Below are positions 1 through 11,320 of a stretch of 64,000 nucleotides of DNA, piece after piece; position 1 is the first letter of the stretch, and each line of letters begins with the position of its first letter. Source of the DNA: Unio delphinus. Lineage: Eukaryota; Mollusca; Bivalvia; Unionida; Unionidae. Location: positions 8,957,501-9,021,500 of the forward strand of contig JAQISU010000132.1 in the NCBI GenBank assembly GCA_029339505.1, given 5' to 3'. The notes under the pieces were generated by a model that did no database searches, was not told the origin of the DNA, and was given only the letters and a program-made list of their open reading frames with translations. The position numbers and the translations under genes are program-made.

Positions 1-480
1 GAGTTTGGACAAAAGAATGTTAGTTTACCTCGGTCAGACTTTAACGATGTTTATAGTGCAAACAGACTGGTTGTTTGACACGCTTTAAAATACGACTTTT
101 CACGTAGAAGCTGACAAAGTGATTGAGACAAATGATAGGGTGATAAGTTGGCATGTTTGGCATCTTGATAGACGCTTTCCAAAAGATCCATAGAATAGCA
201 TTTATTCCGATTGGGCGAATGTATAGGGAAGGGGGTGTGTCGGATCCCAGAATCAGGGAAATAAATACTTCGTATCAAACGATGTTAGTCAGTCTAGGAG
301 AACGTCTGCAAGAGACGGTCAGCATTATTAAGTCCAACATAGGAGAAGACTCCGAGGTTAATTTTAGAGCAGTGCCTTCGTAACCATAAGAGCAGGAAAG
401 TTCGCTGGAAAATTATACCATTGTAAGACGCCAAAAACACAAGGTATTTAACTCAAATTCGCCTTTATCATGATGTAATG
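1..480. other. left-edge sequence, no confident gene
   Basis: An open frame at 153-383 (+, 76 residues) and an overlapping frame on the other strand (51-278) are present. Neither shows a motif I recognise. The + frame looks somewhat protein-like at its C-terminus and could be the tail of a broken gene entering from the left, but this is a guess. Confidence 0.25.
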
Positions 481-490
481 TATATGCTGT

Positions 491-653
491 TTTTCTTTGT
501 CATAGATGCATAATGTATCGATCCTATGATACAAATAGTTCAGTGTTACATTGATTTAATAACGTACTTTGATACGATGTTTCTTTGTTACAGATGCATG
601 ATGTGTTCATATTATTGTATGGATAGTCGGTTTTACAGTGATTTAATAATGTA
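491..653. repeat. imperfect ~85-90 bp direct duplication
   Basis: Two diverged copies (about 491-567 and 581-653) share TTTCTTTGT(C/T)A(T/C)AGATGCAT and end in (T/A)CA(T/G)TGATTTAATAA. No coding signal is seen in either. Confidence 0.5.
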
Positions 654-1068
654 TTTGTGAATTCTGAATTAGCATTTCAAATGGGTGGTGTGGGGAGCCG
701 CCGTGTACCTTTATGATTGGAAAGTGTTAAATGAATTTGAATTTATCATATTAGTATATGGATTGTGTGTTATGGTGTGTTGCCTCACTTTAGGTGGTGA
801 TTTACGGGAATAGATGACTTTCCCGAATTCTGATGTTGAATTAGAATTTGTAAAGAATTACATTTATAAAATAAGTATTTGTTAGCCGTATAAATGATAA
901 CACTGATAGTAAAATCTGATTGTTCGAACCTGAAGACGGACGGACAATCTCAACTCGTAACGTAACGAGATACTTAGGCCGTTTTACCCTTTTCTTTTAC
1001 AAGGAAAAATAGTTTGTTTGAAGAAAGAGCGAGGGAGTCGAAATTCAGAGACGGAAAAGAAGTTGGAA

Positions 1069-1166
1069 GACAGAGTTGTGTAATCCCGCTTACAACAAAA
1101 GGGCAAGCAAGTCAAAAGACAGAGTTGTGTAACCCCGCTTAAAACAAAAGTTCAAGCAAGTCAAGA
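1069..1166. repeat. 49-bp tandem duplication (2 copies)
   Basis: Two adjacent copies, 1069-1117 and 1118-1166, each start GACAGAGTTGTGTAA and end AAGCAAGTCAA. They lie in an AT-rich stretch (384-2152) with no other recognisable gene. That stretch could be the 5' untranslated leader or LTR of the following Gypsy fragment, but no LTR pair or primer-binding site was identified. Confidence 0.75.
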
Positions 1167-2152
1167 CGAACACAGAAAAGAAAGAAAGACTAGTCGACGA
1201 AAAAGGTCATGTTGAATCACGCAACAGTCCAATGTTAAATGAACATTCGATTCCTTGATGAAATTTATTCCCAGTATTAACGGCTAACTTCATTTATTTT
1301 CATTAGTGTTTGGATTCTTATGAATGTATTCATTATTTTAAAGCTTCAGTCTATGTATTTCTGAACTAAGTGTATTCAGAAAGAGAGAAATTGTAATTCA
1401 CAGTGTCATTCTTTCCTTAATTGTATTTTTGATTAAATTCATATTTTAGCTTTACAGGGGCTCGTGTATTGTCTTGTTCAAAGTACCATCTCAGATTACT
1501 ATATTCACTGACCGGGCAGATTACACCGTAGAGATCATCTTCTAGATAACGATCATTAGTGGGAGGCGGTCTTCAAGTGTTGTTTTTCCAAGTTGCGCAA
1601 TACCTCTGACCAGACCTTGTGAAATATTGTACTGATAACACTTTGATAACCCGCCAGCGACCACGTTACAAAGTGGGTTGCTCGTCTTGGGATTTGAAGT
1701 TTCATTGTGATTGAAGTATCTAAGCGTATTTTGAACAGAGGCATAAATTTGTTCTTATTATTAAGTAGGAATCGAGTGAATCAAACATTGTCTGCTATTT
1801 TGTATACTTTCATGCAAATTGTTTACGTTAAAAGTGGTTTGTAGAATTTGAGATTTATACCTTCTGTGTGAAATTATTATAAGCGTTAAAGTGGTACTAC
1901 CTAAATAGTCTCTTGAGACAAGAGCCGACTTGGGCTGTACGGTATTTTAGACAGCAATTAATCACGTCTCGTTAGCAGTATCCCACTGTTACTGGAATTT
2001 CTGTCTGATCAATTAATTGCGGCTGATTCGACCTGTACATCTCGTTGCAGATAAGGTTATTTTAGGTCAAACAATTTTCGTAGGAAGAATCCCTGATTGT
2101 AGGTCAGTTAAGGACATTGTTCTAGAGAAAAAAGAAAGACAAAACATACGTA

Positions 2153-2512
2153 ATGGCGACAGACAGACAGTTACTAAAGGAATTTAAATCCATTGGCAAA
2201 GACGAAATTGGGTATGAGGGTGACAAACTAACTGAATTTATGGAGAGAAGTTGGAAAGAACATAAAGAAGAAAAAGCTAGAGAAAGGGAACGAGAGAAAC
2301 AGAAAGAAATGGAATTAGCCCGACTTCAAGCGGAAGATAAAACTAGAGAGAAGGAGAGAGAAGTTGAACTAGCCCGACTACAGGCTGAGGGGGCCAGACT
2401 ACAGGCTGAGGAGAAGGCGAGAGAACGAGAGCATGAGTTAGCCATGGAGAGACTAAGGCTCGAAGCCAAGTTCAGGAGGGGTGAAGAACGTACGTCCGGA
2501 CACCCCGAGTAG
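2153..2512 (+). pseudogene. gag: Gypsy gag N-terminal coiled-coil segment
   Basis: A 119-codon frame starts at an ATG with a reasonable context. Residues ~35-110 are an almost unbroken Glu/Arg/Lys-rich heptad-like stretch with repeated ARLQAE units, predicting a long coiled coil. In the Gypsy elements of many invertebrates such a coil precedes the gag capsid-like domain. The following gag body (from about 2481) is in another frame and overlaps by 32 nt. I infer a frameshift in an originally continuous gag, although two overlapping ORFs cannot be excluded. Confidence 0.55.
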
Positions 2513-3620
2513 TCGCGTGGGAGACAGACGACCCATACAGTTAACCATGCCGATGTTTAATGACAAGGATGAAATAGTTGACAACTTTTTGACGCAGTTT
2601 AAAAAGTTGGCCCTGGTTCACCAAATACCTAAGGATCAGTGGGCCATCAATATTTCAGCCTTTTTGCAAGGGGCGGCGAAAGATGTGTACCACAACATGA
2701 CCCCAGCCGAAATAGACGATTATGACACTCTGAAGAAAGCTTTACTTCGCCACTATGAGTTGTCAGCGGAAACGTTCAGGAAACTTTTTAGGGAATCGTC
2801 GAAAAGGGCTACCGAAACACACGCGCAATTTCACAGTCGAGTGCGCGTGATTTTTGATAAATAGATAAAAATGTCTGGCACCGCGTTAACGTACGAAGGT
2901 ATTCGCGAAGACATTTTAAAGGAACACGTGTTAAGCACCTACAGAAAAGATTTAATTGTGTTTTTGGCGGAGCGCGAATTCTTAACTTTGGATGAGATAA
3001 GCATAATGGCCGAGCGCTATGAGAGTGCGCATGCGCGTCCAACTACATGGAATGCTAGGGACCGACCTGGAATCGGTGAGCTTAGAAAGACCACTGAGGT
3101 GGCACCCCATAGACGAAATGGTCAAAATGGTGGGAGGCCAGGGGCCGGAAATCCCAGCCAAGTACATTTCCGTATGTTGAGAAAGACTCAAGGGGTAGAT
3201 AGGGATACCTCGGGTAGAAGAGGTGAGCCAGTGTGTTATGGCTGTAATAAACCAGGCCATGTTGTCAAGGACTGTAGAAAGTATCGTCCGACAATGGTTA
3301 ATTCGGTAACTCCGAATACTGTTAAGAAATGGAAAACAGTGGAGTCTACGAATGTAGCGAGAGCTAAGGTAAATGGTAAAGAAGCCACGGTGCTGAATGA
3401 CACCGGCTGTAGCTACCCGGACTTGGTAGATCGAAGATACGTAAAACCTGGAGATCATACAGGTGAGACGGTGGAAGTACAGTTTGCTAACAGGACGAAG
3501 GATTCGCTTCCGGTCGTTAGCATAGACCTTAATTCGCCATATGTAAAAGGGCGAATTCAAGCTGCGTGTTTGTCGGGACTGTCTCATGACGTAATATTAG
3601 GGTGTAGGTATGATCCGTGA
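2481..3620 (+). pseudogene. gag-pro: Gypsy gag body with CCHC knuckle and aspartic protease segment (one in-frame stop)
   Basis: One frame runs through a TAG at 2862-2864. Before the stop is a gag-like region with a helix-rich FLTQFKKLALVH...WAINISAFLQG pattern. After it are more gag residues, then a zinc knuckle CYGCNKPGHVVKDC (C-x2-C-x4-H-x4-C, about 3235-3280), then a retropepsin-like block with an NDTGCS motif in place of the usual DTG(A/S). The block ends in a DVILGCRYD segment resembling the ILG(x)D motif of retropepsins. The internal stop and missing downstream RT mark it as nonfunctional. Confidence 0.65.
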
Positions 3621-3985
3621 CTTCGCCCATAGACATTTTGGTACCTGGTGAGTTAGAGAAGCTTCAAAAGGAAGATGTGTCTCTTGAAAAGGTACGTAGG
3701 TACGCGACGGACGGGTCCGTACGGAAATTGCCAGACGGCGAGGTTAAGTTCGCGACAAAACGCGGTATTTTGTATCGGTACGCCAAGAAAGGGGTCGATA
3801 CGTTTAAACAAGTTGTGGTACCCGTAGGGAAACGCGACGAAGTGCTTCGATTAGCACATGAGGGTCTTCTCGGAAGCCACTTGGGCGTGGCGAAGACCAG
3901 AGATAGGTTGATGAGGGAGTTTTATTGGCCAGGTGTGCATGGGGATGTGAGGAGGTATTGTTTGTCATGTGACACATGTCCTTAA
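3617..3985 (+). pseudogene. Gypsy integrase zinc-binding (H2C2) fragment
   Basis: This 122-codon open frame contains HEGLLGSHLGVAKT...FYWPGV...C-x2-C, the classic HHCC domain at the N-terminus of Ty3/Gypsy integrases. It terminates immediately after the second Cys pair, so the DDE core is missing. It follows the protease segment directly, so about 2 kb of RT/RNase H coding sequence has been lost. Confidence 0.7.
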
Positions 3986-4894
3986 TGATTGTATCATCTT
4001 CCACGCTAAAAAAGAAGCGCAGACGGCAAGAAACAGCATATATATCCGTACACACATAAGTACCCAAAGCTACAATGAAACCAAACTTGTCATAAAAACA
4101 GTAGGAAATTAACATATCTAAATACATGCTTCTAAATTAACCACGTTTCAAATCCGAGTAGAGGTAAAGGCTTCATTTCACGCTACAAAATTAGAGAGGA
4201 CATGTGCTTTACATATCAAATAAAATGCACATGTAACACTTACCCATGCGGCTGTTGAACAAACACGGACAACATATACCCCTTGATACGATTCAAAGGA
4301 CCAGTGTCAGAAATGAAAGTTGTGTTCAGTCTGCACGAGAAAGAGCATTAGTAAGGGTGACACACCAAAGCATACCGTGCCTTTTTATGTCTCCGACGCA
4401 AGCGATCAACGACGATATTCATGCTAGTTTAGTTGCTTATCGAGAAACCCAATTATACACCCTAGGTAACATAGTACGAATGTACGACGAAAACTGGCCA
4501 AATCGTACTACGGCGAAACCACGTTAGTCTTTGATTTATTCTGAAAATATCGCACACCAAGAGAAACATGTGCATTGTGTTAGCTTTCAAAGAATAAAAG
4601 ATAAAAACTACTGATACGGTTTATACAGTAACCCAGATTTTATATTTACATACTACTCAAATAATCCACAAATACGTTTTCAACCCGTCTGATTCACGCA
4701 ACTCGAAGACGATAGGATTGAATTGTGAATGATCAAGGCGCCAACCGAGCAGTGTGACCATAGCTTTGTTTATATACACAATTGGATGATAGTCGTTGTC
4801 GTGAACAAAATCTCTCACATAAAGAAAGACATGAAACTTACCAATCCACCATACTATAGCTAATCATGCTTTGTAAATCACTGAATACTTTAAC
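3986..4894. other. AT-rich spacer; one unassigned ORF
   Basis: An ATG-started frame of 93 codons occurs at 4246-4527 (+) with no motif I recognise. It has no visible partner gene, repeats or promoter. The rest shows no coding signal. It may be decayed mobile-element sequence. Confidence 0.25.
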
Positions 4895-4910
4895 AGCAGA
4901 GAGGGTGAAC
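4894..4910 (+). repeat. putative terminal motif of element A
   Basis: The same 17 bases occur at 49328-49344, at the outer edge of element C. In both places this motif lies just outside the first recognisable element gene. Polinton ends typically start with AG, and AGCAGAGAGGG fits. The partner inverted copy was not found in the window for either element. Confidence 0.5.
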
Positions 4911-5469
4911 ATAGGTTTTGCAGACACGTCACTTGCTTAAAAATAATGCTTCCTACGAAAATGAAAACTTAAAGCATTAACATTAAGCCAAAGCATCTGA
5001 CAGAGAGTTTCTCTGACTGGGTTAGTGTCTTGTTACTTTATCAGTTAATGTGCCTTCATATTGTTTATATTTTGTGTATCCATAAGACCTTATGTTAAGG
5101 TCTAACCCTCCATGCTGATATAATGTAATCATTATTATATCAATAATACGGCACTGGCTATGGAATCCTATACAGCTCGATAAGCTCGAGAGCGACCAGA
5201 GACAATCGAAAAATATATTCCTTCCGTGATTCCGTCACACACAAATTACAAGTGCATCAGCAGTCTCGTGAGGAATTTGTGGAAATGTTCAGAACAATTA
5301 TTTAAACCGATCGTCGAAGCAGAACATTGATATAGAAACCGAGGCAACACAAAACGTTCTTGAAATATTGCCTGTTAATATGACTTGCCGTCTTAAAGCA
5401 GCTCAATCACCACCCCAGCAATCTCATAAACCACCACTCGAGGCTTAACCATAACACCAAGAGCCAAAA

Positions 5470-5760
5470 CCAGGATAATATATACTTTTATTCCTGAAGG
5501 TATTAAATATATCAAAAACCCAAAACAATAACTTGATATTTCAGCAAGTGGATATCATAAAAAAGATAAATATGAAAAACCTGAATATGTTAAAACTCTA
5601 AAAGCTGCCAATTATGTTAGGGATGTATATCGCATCGTAAATAATAGACCGCAGATCAGATCTTAGGAAGATAAGGCAGTAGGTGCGCAGATGAACAAAG
5701 GAGACAAAGACACGAAAAAAAGAAATGAAACAGCAAGTTAAAGAGTTTGAAAAAAAATGA
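5470..5760 (+). pseudogene. unassigned protein-like remnant in element A
   Basis: A + frame here reads like degraded coding sequence (Lys/Tyr-rich, interrupted by several stops). By position it should correspond to the gene cluster at 55.8-57.2 kb of element C, but I could not match residues convincingly. Nothing else is visible between 4911 and 5860. Confidence 0.3.
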
Positions 5761-5894
5761 AACAATAAGATTTATAACTTATAAATAGAGTAGGATAAAA
5801 GAAAAGGGACCAAAGCGAAGAAGATTTGGAATCTGAAGAAATAAGACGAATAAAGAAATTGCGTTTACCAGGTTAGAAATAAGTAGAAGGAACA

Positions 5895-6131
5895 ACTGGA
5901 AGTGGTCTTGTTACTCGCGGAAGTCGTCTTAGTACTTGTCCTGACAATATTAATTCTGATGTTGAATGACAAGACATTATGATTGGAAGAAAATGAGATG
6001 GCAATCTTAATCCCGCAATTAGTAATGACGAAGCTGGTATTTGTCAACTATTATTTACTGTTGGCAGTATGGATATCAAAATGTATCGTTCTCTCATTTA
6101 TGAAATGGCTGATGATTATCACAGTGATTAA
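5895..6131 (+). pseudogene. element A remnant of the small structural-block gene (homolog of 55569-55805)
   Basis: Reading the + strand gives a match to the 78-residue product at 55569-55805 of element C, strongest over the C-terminal half: GSMDIKMYRSLIYE against GGIMDIATYRNFIDE, both ending in H-S-D then a stop. Several stop codons interrupt the first half. It lies directly upstream of the pVI-like remnant, the same relative order as in element C. Confidence 0.65.
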
Positions 6132-6280
6132 AAACATGAATAGAAAGTAAGGATGCTCACACACAATCTTTAATGTAGACCGAGAACGGTTAGAGTTATA
6201 AATAAAACAGCGATTACTAATATAGAAGGTGATATAGGGTGATAGAATTAGTGATGCTGTTTAGGGTTTGTTTTTAGAAG

Positions 6281-6592
6281 GGTAGCCCCAAAATCAATAT
6301 CCATTGCAATGCAACTAGGAATGAAAGCTTTTGTTTTAGTTTGTGACAAAGCTCCTCGTGATGTTAGTATTATTGCGTTAAATCGTTTTAAGCAATCAAG
6401 AAAAGACTAGCACGATTAATACGTCGAAACCCTCAGACAGTAAAAATACCAAACACTGATTGTATGTCTACAAATGTTAGTAAAATAATAAATCAAGCTG
6501 CAAATCAGGAACTAGCAGAATTGTCTGATTATACACAAATAAATCTTACTGTAAATTTAATATCAGGAAATGGTCGTCGTACTAGAAGATAA
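6281..6592 (+). pseudogene. element A remnant of pVI-like minor capsid gene
   Basis: The C-terminal third matches element C 55040-55546: VSKIINQAANQ against VSKIINNAVDE, and both end in a short Arg-rich tail (RRTRR against QRRR). The conserved GLG-type N-terminus is not recognisable here. Internal stops and frame changes are present. The gene is immediately followed by the MCP remnant, as in element C. Confidence 0.6.
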
Positions 6593-6604
6593 TAATTATA
6601 ATAA

Positions 6605-7945
6605 ACATTTAAAATTTATATCCGACCCAGCATATGATAAGGACGCGCAAGTAAAACCGATGAATCTATACACGAATATCACTATTATTTGTATGACGCA
6701 CGACGTTCAGATCAGCGTAGAAAAATCAAACTAAGTTTCCAGTAAAAGGGGATATTTCTTAACCGATGAAGCATTTGTTGCAATAGAAAGATAATTAGTA
6801 TCAAACGCTGCATACATATGCATACATATATATATGGCTGATATCTGAGTCAGTTTTGTTAATAATAATAATGGTATTGCGGCACTAATTAGATGGTCTG
6901 TATATATGATTGATGAAAAAGAGATTGAAATAATTCAGAATCATGTTGAAGTTCTTACAACAAGAATAGGTTTAGCAAGATATTCAGACGATTATATAAG
7001 AATAGCCGGCCTGACAATGAGGTTTTCTAAGACATTACACTGACTCTCTCGACGATATATTCGTATTAAGTAGCACAGCTGGAATTGAAATTGCATCAAT
7101 AAACAGAAATTACAATTTAGGATTCTCAACGCGCCCATTGACGTTAAGAGCTACTAAAGATTTTCATGTGCATATCCACTGCCTCATATTTCGTGATTTT
7201 CCAGAAATGTTAAAAAATTCGTTTTCAGTGCTAAGCATACAGTTGTACAAGTACAAAAGGAGATAACAACGATGCAATCGGACTATATGGCGGGCATGCT
7301 ACTGGTTAATAATATTATCAAATCTTTAATTGCGGATGTCAATACTGACTCCAACAATTGCTGAATAACCAATATTACTTTCATGGATCAAGGCGGTACA
7401 TTAGCATTATCATGGTTAACAGTGACCCGATATAGTGTTAAGGGCGCATATTCATGGTTAATTACCTGTCATAGAGCATCATTACCAGATGTTCCAGCAC
7501 CACGACACATATGTGTTGCTTTACAAGATGTTGCACGAGTAAATAATCAGGAAGGAAGTAGAATGATTTTTGAGACTCTTGAAGTTACCGACTTTTTCCT
7601 ACGAATAAATGAAGCATCCGAATATGTTACTTAATATTGAACAATAATATATGGCACGTGCCTATCATCGCTTGATGACATTTATTTATCGTAATCAAAA
7701 TAAAGATACTGTTCTACAAATATCACAACTAGAATTTCAAATCTATATCCGATATATTACTTTCGCTGGAACATCTTGATTTAGTTAGACTGTCTTTAAT
7801 TGGTATAGACTTCAAAGCTCGCTGAAATGTTGGTTTTCTTCCTAATTATAGAGCAATTGCTGTTATACTCAACGACAAAGCAATGTTACTTCAGTTAACC
7901 GATGGACGAATGAGAATTATTTACGCCACAGTGGCAAACATGTAA
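6605..7945 (+). pseudogene. MCP: element A major capsid protein remnant
   Basis: Residue-level similarity to the element C MCP (53557-54987) runs along the whole length. N-terminal match: DPAYDKDAQVK against DTAFDMDAPVLK. An 83-codon open piece lies at 7383-7634 (MDQGG...LSW against MDRGG...LSW, then APRHICVALQ against APRHIFIALQ). The C-terminus covers 7651-7945. In element C a stop lies in the middle of this open piece, where element A has a sense codon (TGT). The gene is decayed by many frame changes elsewhere. Confidence 0.75.
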
Positions 7946-7993
7946 CGTCGTTTACATAACGATGTGTCAATAAATCGCTCATTCTATTAGAAA

Positions 7994-8396
7994 ATGTCAT
8001 ATAGTCACGTTTATGTCACTCTGACTCCTGGTCAGGTAAAGATATTGTCACCAAAATTTGCAAGAAAATGTGGGAAAAAAAAAACATTTCAAAATAACAA
8101 ATTGCTAGTGGCGGTCCAGAACAAATTATCAATGACTAAAACTCAGCTCTAATATTTTAAAAATGCTTTAGAATCAAAAACCGGAGTACAACTTATTCAT
8201 TCCCCGACGTCTATTCACAATTAAAAAAAAGGTGGTACATTTCCACTTATTGAAGCAAAGCCAGTGTTAATAGTCGCTGTAGCTCCAACTGCCTTAAAAT
8301 TAGCAGCATTTGGTGTAGTCGTTGCTGCCGCTTCAATTGCATTAACAAAAGCAACAGGAAAAGGAATACAAACTTCAATAACATGAAAATGATCAA
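7994..8396 (+). pseudogene. element A remnant of PX-like small capsid protein
   Basis: It starts at ATG with MSYSHVYVTLTPGQ, matching the MSYSNINVTLTPGQ start of the element C gene (53489 leftwards). KTGVQL and GGTFPLIE segments correspond to KKGVQV and GGIFPLLG, followed by an Ala/Val-rich hydrophobic stretch and LTKATGKG. The hydrophobic stretch is still open here, whereas element C has a frameshift in it. Stops occur in the first half. Confidence 0.65.
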
Positions 8397-8469
8397 CGTC
8401 TAATATGAACTCTCCAGTGGTGAAAACAATGTCTGAGACTTCAATAAACAGTTCGATAGTAAAATCAAT

Positions 8470-8895
8470 AGTTGTTTATACCAATATCATTTCATAACTG
8501 CCGCAACAATATTAAATATCAAACATTTTGGACGTGATTTAAGGCGTGATCAGTTACATTCCAGTGCCAAAAATGTTATAACTGATATCATTATTCTTGA
8601 TAATAGTTATTGTCCCGGTACTCATTATATCATTCGCTAGTGATCCACATGGAATTGTTGTTTTTTGCATTCGTATGGGCTAGCACCACCTAAAGAAGAG
8701 TTTAAATAAGTCGGAAGATAGTAAAGCACTAAGCTTCAGTATATTCCAATCCGGTATTCAACATTAGCGACACAAACAGCAATGATCCGCCAATATGTGG
8801 CCGTGAAGTGCACGCTGTGAAGCTTTATATGTATCAACATTACTGACTCATAAAGTTGTACATGAATATACATTAAACAAGTATTAACTCAGAGT
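8470..8895 (+). pseudogene. PRO: element A adenain-like protease remnant
   Basis: It aligns with element C 52571-53011: GRDLRRDQL against GVFMKDQLP, ILDNSYCPGTHYII against NLDNSDGPGTHWVA (catalytic-His region), an H-G-I-V/SYGLAPP-like acid region, and PICGREV against PICGNEV (catalytic Cys region). Frame changes separate the blocks, so no intact protease can be made. The motif spacing shows it was once the same cysteine protease family. Confidence 0.65.
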
Positions 8896-9133
8896 AAGAC
8901 TCAATGAGGTGACTTATCTTAATATGCAATTATTGACGAGGTCAATGATAAGCTCTAAAATATTTTAGTCTCGCTAATGTACGTTCGAATGAAGTGGTTA
9001 GAGTTGGAGATAAGCAGGGAAATTGATAACGAGCAATATTTCATTGCAAGATATTTTCATTAGAATTAAAGGAGTAACCGAAAAAAGCATACTGTGTTTG
9101 ATAATAGTGTAAAATTAAGACTCTGTGCCATTA

Positions 9134-9696
9134 TGTCAACAATATTAGATAATATTATAAATCGGTATAAAACTTCGATGAGTCAATATCCAGTATCATT
9201 AATGTAAATTAAAATTACAGGTCTTGAAGAAACAGAATCAAACGACGATACTGCAACAAAAACATACGTTGATAATAAAAAAGCCCCAATCACGGATTCG
9301 TTAACAACATCCAATAATTGGAATGAATTTCTTTAGAACTGATTTTTCTATACTATACAATTGCTATGATATTTCGAAGAAGCATTAATAAAAGCATTAA
9401 TGATTTTTTTGAAAAATCCTGCAGTCGTTGATATTATGCACATTAATAAAGAAAGATCACCCATAGCGTAGTATATACTGTAGCGTATGTACAAGTATTA
9501 TGGTCACCAGCTAAAAAATATATGTAACATCGGGCTGAAGTTATCTGTATACGGCTTCTCAGTGTTAGTTGTTACAATATTTCCGACAGCTACTACAATT
9601 GCACGACACTATCCACTAGCAAAATCTGCTGGATGTATTTCATTATTACTAGATCAAAACGACGAAATGTTCGGCTTAATTTACCATTGGAGTTAG
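9134..9696 (+). pseudogene. element A fibre-like protein remnant
   Basis: The first part carries ITGLEETESNDDTATKTYVDN, comparable to the LPLSALKKPDND...KDV segment near the start of the element C gene at 51487-52515. An open piece at 9487-9696 sits where the C-terminal beta-rich part should be and shows only weak similarity. Assignment of the second half rests mainly on position. Confidence 0.5.
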
Positions 9697-9700
9697 TAGA

Positions 9701-11260
9701 GTGAGCTGCTCAATTAACGTGCAACATTTTAGATACAATCATGTACGTGTAGGGCAAAACAAAATTAAAAAAGTTCTTGATGAATATACGGAGAACATAA
9801 ACAAATATCGTACACGTGTAGTTGTAATTGATATAAGTGTATACTCAGCGTCCTCTGTTATCGCTGGAACAGATGCATTACTATGAGCAATAACACTGTT
9901 CCCAGCAAAGGCAATACTACAAATAATTTGTGTTTTATCTGCATCAACAATCAATGTTATTCTTAATGTCAAGGAATTGTATAAACCCTTTTATGTTTTA
10001 TCTATATTCGTGTATTAAAGTTTCGTTTTTGGCGTACAACGATATCCGAGGGTGAATAATGTATATTGTGTCTGATTTTTTAATGTAGTGATGTCGGTCC
10101 ATCCTATGCCGCACGTGCGATGTGCTTTTGATAAGATAAACCGAATGCCTTCAGTGCACATACAGTACCTGTGTATAAATACCTCACCGCATGTAAAGCG
10201 ATTTACATTACGAATTGTTTTGTCAGTTAGCGGTCTACTAAAAGGACTCGCAAATATCCAGCTGTGGAGGTATGCAATTTAATCATTTATGGTATATACG
10301 ATAACACTATTTCACTACCACGTCAGTTTTTTCCTTGTATTTTTAGCTTTGACTTTGAATATGTTTTTAGCTGTCCAGTATCTGGAATGTCCGGATATGT
10401 CCTGTGCTTTCCAGATTATAGCGTCCGGAGTGTCCGGAAAGTGTAGAGCTGTCTCGAGTGTCCAAAGTGGCTAGAGGTACCCAAGCGTTTCCAGTATTGG
10501 AGTGATCGAGGTCAACGTGGTGCAAGCTGTATAGCCAGCCACAGGAATTATTCGCAACAGCTCTAAAGCTGAACTTTAGCAGCCGTAGAGCTGAAGAAAA
10601 AAAAGTGTTCTGTCAACGGAGTGTATCTCCTTGCATGTAATCTAGTAGCCGTCAGCTAAATTTCGGGGTTCATAAAAAGTATTCAATCTTTCGGAACTGA
10701 ACAGATAAGTTATATATATATATGTCCTTCTTCTGTCGTATAATTTCACTATGAGTTAATTCGTTTTACTTCATGAGTAAAATTTTACATTGGAATGATA
10801 GCTGAGTAAACTAAATCCATTTTTTCATTGTTTCGTCACTGTATATTTTCTTTATTACATTTGTGCGTTATTATGTTAATAATCCAATATTTGGGTTAAA
10901 TATTCACGCACGGTTTCGTAATTGAATTGCTCATTAAAGTCATTCATTATTAAACATTGTATTATATCATCGTGAAAAGTTTTATGTTGTTAATCCGAAA
11001 TTTCTACCCGATTATCTATGACACTTAGTATAATTACAATAAAGATCAACATGTAGCGAAAATAAAATACATGAGTATATAATGAAGATACAGACAGCGA
11101 TGAGAGCATAGTTTAAATTATCTGCATTGATATCATCAGAACATAGCGGTTTAATAATACCAAATATTGAGTTTTCAGAAGTGAATCAGAATTACAACGA
11201 ATCAATGACTACGTTTGATAAAGAAAATAATATTAATAGTATTAATAATACTAATTAATA
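9701..11260 (+). pseudogene. element A membrane/coiled-coil protein remnant, split by an insertion
   Basis: The first part (9701-~9985) has FRYNHVRV...INKYRTRVVVIDISVYSASSVI, matching the region just upstream of and into the element C gene at 50863-51282 (YRYDQVRE...DITVYSVSGVI), then a hydrophobic stretch. The second part (~11,047-11,260) resumes with CSENKIHEYIMKI and LSALISSEHSG, matching CSQSKLHDYEIKF and LSSLISSSLDD. The two are separated by about 1 kb of foreign sequence. The gene ends in an AAT (Asn) codon run that has expanded here into a microsatellite. Confidence 0.65.
9990..11040. mobile_element. ~1.05-kb unidentified insertion in element A
   Basis: This segment interrupts homology to element C in the middle of the membrane/coiled-coil gene. 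It contains several overlapping short open frames (10088-10282, 10264-10446, 10289-10474) with no recognised product. It also has a TATA-like TGTATAAATA near 10,171, a cluster of TGTCCGGA/GTGTCC repeats at 10,370-10,470 and an AATAAA near 11,038. These features would suit a solo LTR or another non-autonomous element, but clear terminal repeats or a target duplication were not found. Confidence 0.4.
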
Positions 11261-11320
11261 TTAATAAAATAATAATAATAACAATAATTATTATTATAAT
11301 AATAATAATAATAATAATAT
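11235..11320. repeat. (AAT)n-rich microsatellite at the end of a coding Asn run
   Basis: AAT/TAAT repeats lie immediately before the start of the penton-like remnant. In element C the same place is a short in-frame AAT run (about 50943-50965, minus strand) encoding consecutive Asn residues. The microsatellite therefore seems to have grown from coding repeats. Confidence 0.6.

Larger units (their letters stand above)
2153..3985 (+). mobile_element. Ty3/Gypsy-like LTR retrotransposon fragment, RT/RNase H deleted
   Basis: A consecutive series of retroelement modules lies on one strand: a coiled-coil gag N-terminus, the gag body, a CCHC knuckle, an aspartic-protease-like segment, then directly the H2C2 zinc-binding part of an integrase. 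Reverse transcriptase and RNase H, which normally sit between protease and integrase in Ty3/Gypsy elements, are absent, and the integrase ends before its catalytic core. There are reading-frame changes near 2480-2512 and 3617 and a stop at 2862-2864. No flanking LTRs were recognised, so this is a defective internal piece. Confidence 0.7.

Noticed and set aside
153..383. Host gene fragment at the left edge
   Set aside because: No motif, start context or homologous neighbour; kept only as an unassigned region.
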